Positions 37,101-64,000 of a stretch of DNA of 64,000 nucleotides are shown piece by piece. Source of the DNA: Pisaster brevispinus (Eukaryota; Echinodermata; Asteroidea; Forcipulatida; Asteriidae); NCBI GenBank assembly GCA_023634235.1, contig JAMKCF010000013.1, forward strand, positions 16,989,705 to 17,053,704. The letters run 5' to 3'. Under the pieces are notes generated by a model, which saw only the letters and a list, made by a program, of their open reading frames with translations, did no database searches and was not told the DNA's origin. The translations under genes were made by a program, and so were the position numbers. Within the stretch, counting starts at the first letter, position 1. Every line of letters begins with the position of its first letter.

Positions 37101-39023
37101 CAGCCAAACATGCATTTCCTTTCCATGTATAACCAGTAAAACCATTCTGATGGTTTTCTATAATTATATGCATCAAAGAACAAGCAAAGACAAAAATAGG
37201 ATCAGGATGCTCTCAAAATGTTCAAACGCTTTCTCAAGAAGTTTTGGCAGTAATGAAGCTTCTTCCCATGTTGAGTGAGAATCATGTGATGGAAGGCAAG
37301 CTTAAAAAACGGTTGAGGCGTCATATACAATTCTTTATAGAAATAGAAAGGAGAAAAGGGGAGGTAGGAAAAATGAACAAATGGTGAAGGGCAAAAAAAA
37401 GAAAACAGGTATGCGTGTGTGTTGTGGGGGTTGGGGACGACAGAAAGGAGAGAGGGTGTGAGAAAAAAAGGAAACTGTGCGCTGCCTAGGCACTCGGTCT
37501 CTCTTTTTTCTCTCACACCCCTCCTTTCCCTCTGCCCCACCCCCTACACACACCTGTTCTTCTGTTGTTGCCCTTAACCATGTTCATTTTTCCTACCTCC
37601 CCCTTTCCCCTCTTTATTTCTATAAAGAACTGTATGTGACGCCTCAAACGTTTTTAAGCTTGCCTCTCAATACTTGATTCTCACTCGACATGAGAAGAAG
37701 AAGCGTCATAACTGACAAAACGTCAAGCTTTTGAACATTTTTTAGTCCTCTTTTCGGTCCTCTTTTTCTCTCTGCATGTTATTAAAAAAACTCACTATTT
37801 GATGCATTCATTCATTCAATAACATGGTTTTTTGTAAAGGCGAGATATCGCCTAATATCACAAAGCCGGACGGCCACTTCAAGGTGGGGGATTCGATCAC
37901 TTAACTGATTTGGGCTGTCGACCCGAATCAACTGTCACCAAGGGCACGTTGCCACCTACTCCTAGGAGCCTGCCTGGTACAGCAGAATGTGCTACTTTCC
38001 CAATATTTTACGAAACAATAGTGCCTTTCTCAAGGGCAGACGTGCCGTGACCGGGATTCGAACCCACACTCTGCTGCTGATAAACCAAAGCTTGGGTCCG
38101 GTGAAGTAGACCGCTTGGCCATGACAAGCCACATGTATAATTTCACTTTTCCCTCTAAAAACATAAACACCTGGCATGTCATGTGTTTCTGCACGTGGAG
38201 TGTGCTGTGGGCATTGCTCTAATGGAGCAGATAGATTAGATACAGAAGAACTTGGTAGTGGTGAAGAGGAAACAGAATAATCAAGCCTTTTGTTTTGGCT
38301 AAACTTGTAGGGCCTACAATGAGCTTACTGTCATTTAAGCCTTCTAAACAGTATTTCTGATCAACAAATTGTTTTATTTCTAGTTTAAATGCCTTGAACC
38401 ATGTTGATATCAGCCTCCAAACAATGTGATACACTTTGATGGATACACAGTAACGTATTACGGTAGTTTCAAGGTCTTTTTTTACATAGAAACTGTGTAA
38501 TGAGCGTGCCGATTCCTTGTGTAACTTTTCACAGGATAATAAAATGACAAAATAAACACCACTTTCAGCATTTGAAATTCAATTTCCTTTCATTTGATAC
38601 CAAATACGACAAAATTTGAGCAAAATTTTGGTCAATGACCCCCTGGTTTTAATGACCCCCTAAAAAACACCCCCACCCCCTATCGGTCCTTACTTTTTTT
38701 TTTTGGTAAATAGTGACACCTATACCTACCAGTATCAGTTGAAATTGGCTTCTTTCCAATTTTTCCCAGATTTGCTAAATAAATGGCTAATTTGTGGTTT
38801 AATACTACACAGAGATTTAGTGAAAAACTCACTAAAGTTTACTCTTTTAAGTTTCCATTAATATTATTTTACAGAGTCCTCTCAAAACTCTAGTTTGATT
38901 CAATACAGAAAGTTTCCGCATTTGACCTATTTGCAAATAACAACCCGTTTACTTACCAGCTCTGAGACAGGCGAGAACAAATACCATTATAGTCAATCCG
39001 AGGATATTTTGATGACGTGACAT
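24410..39023 (-). CDS. Tie-like receptor tyrosine kinase, copy 2 (EGF and Ig2 exons deleted)
   Basis: Paralogue of copy 1. Usable exons: 39023-38957, 36935-36819, 35827-35741, 34878-34639, 33312-33013, 32331-32105, 31636-31567, 31030-30924, 30165-29961, 29640-29541, 29068-28831, 28524-28488, 28244-28084, 27727-27490, 27333-27223, 27055-26871, 26741-26628, 25861-25791, 25496-25456, 25309-25213, 24877-24772, 24475-24410. Joined they give 2985 nt (994 residues plus stop) in frame: signal, fucolectin-like domain, four FN3, transmembrane segment, intact kinase, tail. This requires skipping a truncated Ig1 exon (33640 to about 33491), which otherwise meets TGA at 33488-33486 and gives a 221-residue secreted protein. 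It may be a working shortened receptor, a decoy source or an early pseudogene; the intact kinase frame favours function. Confidence 0.78.
26260..26545 (+). mobile_element. LINE 3' coding remnant, copy 2
   Basis: Open plus-strand frame [20 protein letters not shown] with [11 protein letters not shown] and a W-N-N-F-E-G segment before a stop: the C-terminal end of a non-LTR retrotransposon ORF2 ([10 protein letters not shown] is a common LINE motif). Same intron position as 4000-4270 in copy 1. Confidence 0.65.
28084..28524 (-). CDS. RTK copy 2: stalk and transmembrane exons
   Basis: Stalk exon 28524-28488 ([12 protein letters not shown], one codon shorter than copy 1) and exon 28244-28084 with [20 protein letters not shown], then a [11 protein letters not shown] stop-transfer. 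An aspartate next to the membrane in copy 1 (IIDCLKW) is valine here. Phase 0 exit into the kinase exons. Confidence 0.85.
28831..33312 (-). CDS. RTK copy 2: four FN3 domains (seven exons)
   Basis: FN3-1 33312-33013 ([20 protein letters not shown]); FN3-2 32331-32105 and 31636-31567 ([20 protein letters not shown]); FN3-3 31030-30924 and 30165-29961 ([38 protein letters not shown]); FN3-4 29640-29541 and 29068-28831. The last donor is GTTAAA. FN3-2b to FN3-4 and their introns are matched by the phosphatase gene at 63736-59996. Compared with copy 1 the FN3-3 domain differs at many positions, whereas it differs at only about six of 105 from the phosphatase. Confidence 0.87.
29190..29345. mobile_element. 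GACCCGG-type MITE in the FN3-4 intron of RTK copy 2
   Basis: Contains CTGACCCGGAAATTGG, GTTTGACCCATTTCTGGGTC and ACACAGATTCCGGGTCATAC. The same insertion, same intron and same flanks, is present in the phosphatase gene at 60285-60500 but absent from RTK copy 1, whose intron here is only 167 bp. A key marker of the copy 2/phosphatase relationship. Confidence 0.75.
31082..31465 (-). mobile_element. tRNA-derived SINE with ATT tail, RTK copy 2
   Basis: On the minus strand the element starts with a polymerase III A box (GTGGCCGAGCGGCGGTTA, 31451-31434), then a B box (GGGTTCGAGTCCC, 31386-31374), then a tail with TTTTGAGCAAGATGCTTTAC and ATCCTTCGGATGGGACATTA, and ends in an AAT microsatellite at 31117-31082. 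Shared with the phosphatase gene (63100-63566), absent from RTK copy 1. Confidence 0.75.
33486..33640 (-). pseudogene. RTK copy 2 truncated Ig1 exon
   Basis: Begins with a good acceptor and [20 protein letters not shown], then [12 protein letters not shown], where it meets TGA (33488-33486) because the exon's 3' part and donor are gone. The join (CAAG then TATTAG at about 33490/33491) corresponds to loss of copy 1 positions 10314-13841 (about 3.5 kb) with an AG of microhomology. The exon may be skipped or may terminate a short secreted product. Confidence 0.8.
33700..33870. mobile_element. GACCCGG-type MITE in RTK copy 2
   Basis: Counterpart of 14040-14190 but with about 45 extra internal bases (TCAAAGGCAAAATCCTATTT onward), so copy 1 carries an internal deletion of the same insertion. 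Ends TTTTTAGAGTGTACA. Confidence 0.6.
34639..36935 (-). CDS. RTK copy 2 exons 2-4: fucolectin-like domain
   Basis: Exons 36935-36819, 35827-35741 and 34878-34639. The second and third are close to copy 1 ([39 protein letters not shown]). The first is notably diverged in its middle: [20 protein letters not shown] here against [20 protein letters not shown] in copy 1, with ITLTNRIEF against ITLTNRVVF in exon 3. The differences cluster in one predicted surface loop region, the part expected to face ligand. Frame intact, phase 1 throughout. Confidence 0.83.
37216..37742. mobile_element. Palindromic foldback element in intron 1 of RTK copy 2
   Basis: Long imperfect inverted repeat: AAAATGTTCAAACGCTTTCT at the left end against its complement at the right end, and GGCAAGCTTAAAAAACG (37294-) against CGTTTTTAAGCTTGCC (-37665). 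The centre is strand-asymmetric, purine-rich (AGGAGAAAAGGGGAGG) then pyrimidine-rich. No protein encoded. Missing from copy 1. Confidence 0.7.
37850..38130 (-). mobile_element. tRNA-derived SINE in intron 1 of RTK copy 2
   Basis: On the minus strand an A box (TGGCCAAGCGGTCTA, 38121-38107) and B box (GGGTTCGAATCCC, 38065-38053) are spaced as in a tRNA, followed by CCCTTGAGAAAGGCACTATT, a common SINE tail motif. The tRNA part does not look foldable as an intact functional tRNA, so I call a SINE rather than a gene. Confidence 0.7.
38957..39023 (-). CDS. RTK copy 2 exon 1: start codon and signal peptide
   Basis: The ATG at 39023-39021 begins the same 22-residue signal peptide as copy 1 with a single change (GLTIMVF for GLTLMVF). 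The donor GTAAGT follows at 38956. The 5' flank matches that of copy 1, so promoter sequence was duplicated with the gene. Confidence 0.83.
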
Positions 39024-42000
39024 GATGACTCTACGTTAAATCTTCAGCATCGTGTAACTCGAGTTCTGCATAAACTGTTGAGATATCAATAGGACCAGTT
39101 TAATACTGTAATCGAAATCGAGAGCAATCCTCCAGTGAGCTATAATTCAGTGTGAGTGTTGACGACAGCGAAGCTTTCAGTAGGTTTAGTCTGTACATGA
39201 ATCTATTCATATTCATAGTTATGTGGTACGAAGCTGGACTCCTTTGTTATTGAGCGAAAATTCGCACAGGCTTCATTGCGTAAATTGAAGGAGACTTAAA
39301 TATGAAATGAAGGGAATGCCGGCATCCATTGTATCTTTTTTTAACCATTCACCGTTACACTTCCTCCAGTTTATCCGGTACACTTAGCCAATAGCCTTGA
39401 CTTAGGCCTATGAAAATAACTTTATACTTCCATGTTTGTCTTTCGATATAACAAAAGAGACTGACTAAAACACGCAAATAATAAACATGGTTTGGTTTGA
39501 AAATGTGTTTGTTTCAGAACAACTGCACAGTTCGTATAACAAGTACACACGGAAATATCTTATCATAATTTTTCATTTTCACCAACGTTGTAATAAAGGG
39601 GCTTTCAGTATCAACCATCACTCTACTGCATTTTCTACACTTATTTTACACAGCATTGTCTTCAGTAGTTGAACTATGACGACCACTCCTTACATTGCAG
39701 TTTCCATAGCCTAGTAGGTAGGTCGAGTTGGAACCTTGCACGTACTGTAGGAAACGTGTATTGAAAACGCGGACGGGTTTCATTAAAGCTCTATCTTGGA
39801 TTAGTTCTGGATTACTTCTGGCTTTGCCAATGTATGGCGAAAGTCCCGTTCAGTTTAACCAGCGCTTGTAAATATCAAGAACAAAGCACTTGTGAAATTC
39901 TATCAACTAGATTCAATAACATAAAGGTGTTACTTAGCTATGGAATAGTTTGGACCACAATAATGCAACGAGTTTGACTCACAATGTCGCTATGAGTTGT
40001 ATAGAAAAATGAAAAATTGTTTAAATTTTTAGGAGGCACATACTCCAATTATCTCCTTCCCTACTTCAGGAAACGAAAAATAATGTTTAAATTAATGATA
40101 TGAACTTTGCTTTGCTACGAAGCTAAAGGTTTTTTTCATCAGGGACACAAGCGCCGTGACCAAGAACAAAAAAAAACCATACTTTGACAACTACGGAACT
40201 TGATTCCAGAGCACAGAATATCAAAACCCATAGTTCAATTGTGTAACCATTATTGTATCGGTCAATTTCGGCAAATGAGCAGCCGATTTAACCACTGCGC
40301 CATTCTCTTTCGCGCTAAATCGAATGCTGCTGAAAGGGTAATTCGATTTCGTTTTATGACTAGTCAACTCTAATGTTGCGTCATTCGATTTAACAAAATA
40401 ATCATTCAATTTAACAATTCAACAAAGCAGCATTCAAGTTCGCGGGAGCCTTTTAAGATGTGTGTTTAGTCTTTCAAATTCTTTTTTGGGCAGGCATTTC
40501 TGTAATTTGTGCAATCTAAAAAACGCTCTGTTAAATTTGTGTATCCCTTCGAATGTTAAAGGCATAAATACGGTTCACTTATTGGCACTTGAGTCACTTT
40601 GCCGATGTACTTCGAAGACGAGCTTTCGCTACAGTTTTAAACGCACATTTCTAGAAATGGCAGCTCGAGTGTCCAAGGTAGATCGAGAAAGGTTGATTGC
40701 AGCCTTCGAGGGAAACGAGCAAGACTACCTGAACTCCAATGCATCGAACAAGACAATTAAGGGACGAAGAAAGCAATTATGGTGTGTGGGGGTTTAAGGC
40801 TTTTGGGGAAAAATGGAACACACACACTCAATATTTTGTTTATTATATTGTACCCCACACAGAAATGTTTTCAGAAAAAGGGAATAAATAATTGATCAAG
40901 AAGGGAAGGACCCCGTAACTGTCTTTATGTAGAGGTGGGTAGGTACACTCATTCAAAATGGGGACCTATATCAGAAAAGGACAATAGGGTCCCAAGTTGG
41001 GTAAAGGTTCCCAGTCCAAACAGTGGAAGAACAACGCGGTGTCCTTGGTTTACAAACTTACACAGATATGCGAGTGGTGGTGGCGGGGGGGGGGGGGTTC
41101 CTTCCTCTTTCCCTCGTTCAGCATTCATTGCCCGTAAAACTATTTTGTTATTAATTGAAAGATGGGCAGATAACAGCTCTCATTGGAGGTACTTCCTTGA
41201 AATCGGGATTTTATATAAACAATTCTGTAATGTTATTGGACTTTCCTACCAAAACATCATGGAGGTTCTCATGCAATACCATTTTTTTTTTCACATAACC
41301 AAACTGTTACTAAAACAAACACAGGAATCCCGCATGAAGTAATCTGTAATAAGGCTTCTCAACTTGCAATGTTTTCTTCACACGAAATTCCCAATTGCAA
41401 CTTTACAAATTTCTTTTCCTGCCCATTGTTTAACTTCAAATAATATTTTCCTTACCAGATTTGAGATGGAATTACAGAAAGACAAATAGTGAGAATCGAA
41501 TGTGGATACAATGATGATGGTGACTCTTCAGAATTTATTCGTCAACTTGTTATACTGAAATACATTAATCCAAACCATTTCCTTCAAAACCAAAATGTGT
41601 GCTACTCCAGTGTTAGTAATGACCGTGCAATGAACCCATGAGGTTATATACAACGAGCACCCAATCTGCAACGGTAAAAGGCAGTTGTAGGTCTAGATGC
41701 AGATTTGTCGAGTACAATTGACTGCCTAAACTGAATAGCAATTTGCATAGCTCATTCTCAGCAGGTATAATGCATACCAGACCAGACGTTGCAGTCTCTA
41801 TCTGTATACCATTGAACATAATTTCTGTACACAACTTCCTTGTGCCTCTTTACTATAATTGCATCGGCCAAAGTCGTTTGCTCACAGCTTAAAATCAATG
41901 CTACGATTCTGTTTTCTCACATTCCGTGCGGTTCGTTTCCGAACAAAAAACTACCATCGTTTCCACGTTATCTGTTTTACTGCTCTATTATCTTTTTGCG

Positions 42001-42289
42001 TAGGATTGCGCTCATCACTAGCTGAATAAATATTGTTTAAACAAACAAACAAACAAACAAACAATGTTTTTTTTTTCCAGTGTGTTAGAGTAATCTAAAC
42101 ATATTGTTATTGAAGAGAATGATTGTGATTAATTTAATTTGCGGTTTTAGGGATTGCAATCAAAGTTGCCTATGACGTCAATATATATTTTGTTGGGGGA
42201 AGTCCCTTACTCTTGTCACATAAAAGAACTATTCAACCATGGTAGCTAGCTCCGTGATTCAACAGTATGAATGCAATAGGAAGGCCGTC
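39024..42289. other. 5' flank of RTK copy 2 and end of unit 2
   Basis: Colinear with 20052-22373 of unit 1 except for about 1 kb (39490-40460) of extra sequence with no recognisable gene. Contains the second copy of the short plus-strand frame (40657-40797), a G-run near 41085 and a CAAA microsatellite near 42045. Confidence 0.5.
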
Positions 42290-42420
42290 TGCTACTTCGC
42301 GGCTACGGCTACGGGTTAGGCTACGGCTAATACTGTTGCCACGGGTGTCTCTAAGGACGTCATATACGTCAACGCATGATGACGTGGCAAACCAGCCGTA
42401 GCCGTATCAGGCAATTCGGA
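42290..42420. repeat. GGCTAC unit-boundary repeat, third copy
   Basis: GCGGCTACGGCTACGGGTTA and, 75 bp later, CCAGCCGTAGCCGTATCAGG repeat the block at 1 and 22374. Similarity to the units fades within about 60 bp afterwards, so this is the right end of the tandem array. Confidence 0.7.
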
Positions 42421-42822
42421 CACGGCTCTATTTTAAATTAAAAGTAGCTTTAATTGGTTCATGAGGCTAGATTTCTTTAAAACAACCCGACAATCTTTTC
42501 CCCACAGGAACTTTGAGTAACAAAGTCGATTTGATCTCCATTTAAAGAACAGAATTATTACTATTCCGTTTCAGCTTTATTTGTAGTTTTGATCTTGGGT
42601 ATAGAATAGTATGCAAGTCTCGCGTCTTGTCAAGCGTTTGGTGTTAAAATTCGTGATTTTGTTTCAATTTCACGTTAAAAGAAATGACCCAAGATTCTCA
42701 AAGTGTTCAAATAGCGCGAGACTGCACCGTCTTTTAAAAAATACATTATTATTCAATTCTGAAACAGGATATAATATTGGTAAAAACATACAACTACCGT
42801 TAACTCTTACTTTGTAAATAAG

Positions 42823-43533
42823 ACGCATACATTCTTAACTTTTCTGTGTAATATTTCAAAATATACATATACTTTGATTCTTTGCAAAAATATGTAATCA
42901 TAATAATAAAAGAGGGTTAGCTATTGTTGGCATTCATTACAATATGTGTGAAGATATCGGAAAAGAATATCAGACTATATCACAATATTTCAGTAGCTTT
43001 AAGATTTCTTGCTTTCTATCAGTTCCTAAAGAATAACTAAATGGAATGGTACACGCATACATTTTTAGGTTTTCTGTGTAATGTTTCAAAATATACATGT
43101 ATTTTAAGTCTCTGCAAAAAATATGTAACCATACTTCATATTAATAAAAAAAGGCTTAGATATTGTTGACATTCATAAAAATTATGTGTGATCATGTCGG
43201 AAAAGAATATCGGACTATATCACAATATTTCAGTAGCTTTAATAATTCCATCTTTCTACCGGTTCCTTAAGAATAACTAAATGGAAATGTTTACGCATAA
43301 ATTGTTAGCTTTTCTGTGTAATGTTTCAAAATAAACATATATTTTAATTCTTTGCAAAAATATGTAACCACACTTCAAAATAATTAAAGAGGGTTAGCTA
43401 TTGTTGACATTCATTACAATTATGTGTGAATATATCGGAAAATATAATCAGACTATATCACAATATTTCGGTGGCTTTAATAATTCCTGCTTTCTATCGG
43501 ATCCTTAAAAAAACGTAAATGGAAATGTATACA
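42823..43533. repeat. Three tandem satellite units of 230-240 bp
   Basis: Units start at about 42823, 43053 and 43293 (ACGCATACATTCTTAACTTT and variants) and share TTCTGTGTAATRTTTCAAAA, GGTTAGCTATTGTTG, ATCAGACTATATCACAATAT and CTTAAGAATAACTAAATGGA. Noncoding. They end about 490 bp downstream of the phosphatase stop codon. Confidence 0.8.
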
Positions 43534-44021
43534 GGTCGTACAAATACACATTATTTCTTGTAAAACCTTTATTACCTTTAATATCAAACCTTTTAATACC
43601 TTTATAATATCAGTACAGCTGCAAAAGTTTGCCTACCACGTTGTACAGAGCCATTTGTTGTTGAAATCCAGTGCCGTGTTATTTCAAATTTGGCTCTGAA
43701 AAAGTCAGGAATGAACCCCAAATTCCCCGTACAAAAATGTACAGACCCATGTAGACCAAAGTGACGTCATTTGATATTGTAGGATATTGACAAATTTCGC
43801 ACTGGAAAGAGTATCAAATACAATGACAATTCACACCTTTTTAACATGAGGTTAAAGACTTGTAACTTTTCTTCCCACTCATACGAGGACCTCATAATTA
43901 TATTTATTGAAAAATTTGTATAAATCACAAAAATGAATTTGACCTTGGAGCCCCTCTAAGCAGCTCTAGGAAACTGGCCTAGAGAAAACTCACGTGTCGT
44001 CTTCACATCTTAGCAGGAGAC

Positions 44022-63736
<19,715 letters not shown>

Positions 63737-64000
63737 CTAAACGTTTGAAAACAACACGGGCGTAATTTCTTTTTTAATCATGTTAAGATTATTAGAGACA
63801 ATGGTCACCTGTCCAATTATCAAATAATTCCTTTTCCATAAAATGATGATAAACACAATATTACTTTAAAAAGGAAACAAAGAACATTTGCATTCAATCA
63901 AGTAAAACAAAACAGCCATCACGTAATTGGATGTTTAGTTGATTTGTTTGCAAATGTTTTGTAGTTTTGGAGTGTTAACTCAAAATTAGCATTCAAAAGC
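63737..64000. other. Start of a phosphatase intron, matches RTK copy 2
   Basis: Follows 31637-31900 almost base for base, including TTTTTAATCATGTTA and ACAGCCATCACGTAATTGG. By the constant offset of about 32100, the 5' part of FN3-2 is expected at about 64205-64431, outside this window. Confidence 0.7.

Noticed and set aside
37202..37677. Overlapping frames rich in Pro/Phe/Ser near 37335-37677
   Set aside because: Products of the purine/pyrimidine core of a foldback element, not coding sequence.
38046..38125. Possible tRNA gene
   Set aside because: A and B boxes are present but the sequence runs into a SINE tail and an intact cloverleaf could not be drawn, so it is annotated as a SINE.
1..42289. 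Reading units 1 and 2 simply as two haplotypes assembled in series
   Set aside because: Not excluded, but the many amino-acid differences in FN3-3 and lectin exon 2, the 3.5-kb deletion and the copy 2/phosphatase-only insertions fit paralogues better. Read depth would decide.

Overview
The window is eukaryotic: three multi-exon genes, all on the minus strand, with GT-AG introns, short phase-matched exons, AT-rich introns and many transposon remnants. A Tie-family receptor tyrosine kinase, abundant foldback elements and tRNA-derived SINEs suggest a marine invertebrate deuterostome, most likely an echinoderm. That placement is inference; no species was identified.

Layout. Two tandem units (about 1-22373 and 22374-42289) each begin with the same GGCTAC-rich boundary repeat, which recurs at about 42290, and each carries one receptor tyrosine kinase (RTK) gene. 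RTK copy 1 (20051 down to 2154) can be spliced by hand from 28 exons into an uninterrupted 1333-residue reading frame. Its order is signal peptide, fucolectin-like (F5/8 type C/FTP) domain, Tie-type Ig domain, second Ig domain, three Tie-type EGF repeats, four fibronectin III (FN3) domains, transmembrane segment, complete tyrosine kinase and short tail. RTK copy 2 (39023 down to 24410) has the same plan but has lost about 3.5 kb covering the end of the Ig1 exon, Ig2 and all EGF exons. Skipping the damaged Ig1 exon restores the frame (994 residues); using it gives a 221-residue secreted product.

The third gene (from beyond the right edge down to 44022) is a receptor protein tyrosine phosphatase (RPTP) with FN3 domains, a transmembrane segment, a proline-rich juxtamembrane region, an apparently active D1 and a D2 with an altered signature loop. 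Its FN3 exons and their introns (59996-64000) are close duplicates of the FN3 exons of RTK copy 2, including two shared transposon insertions missing from RTK copy 1. A kinase and a phosphatase receptor therefore share almost the same membrane-proximal ectodomain and sit side by side on one strand. All three end in a Y-E/D-N tyrosine motif. The natural hypothesis is a paired activating/opposing receptor system seeing the same ligand or partner, and this is the most interesting feature of the window.

Mobile DNA: a 2.4-kb palindromic element and a second foldback element inside the intron that splits the phosphatase active-site codons; several smaller foldback/MITE families; tRNA-derived SINEs; two LINE 3' ends; a 1.1-kb ATT/ACT/CTG microsatellite grown from a SINE tail; and a three-unit satellite downstream of the phosphatase gene. 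Exon borders were placed by eye from conserved family motifs, AG/GT sites and phase, without transcripts. The two RTK units could partly reflect assembly of divergent haplotypes, although their ectodomain divergence argues for true paralogues.
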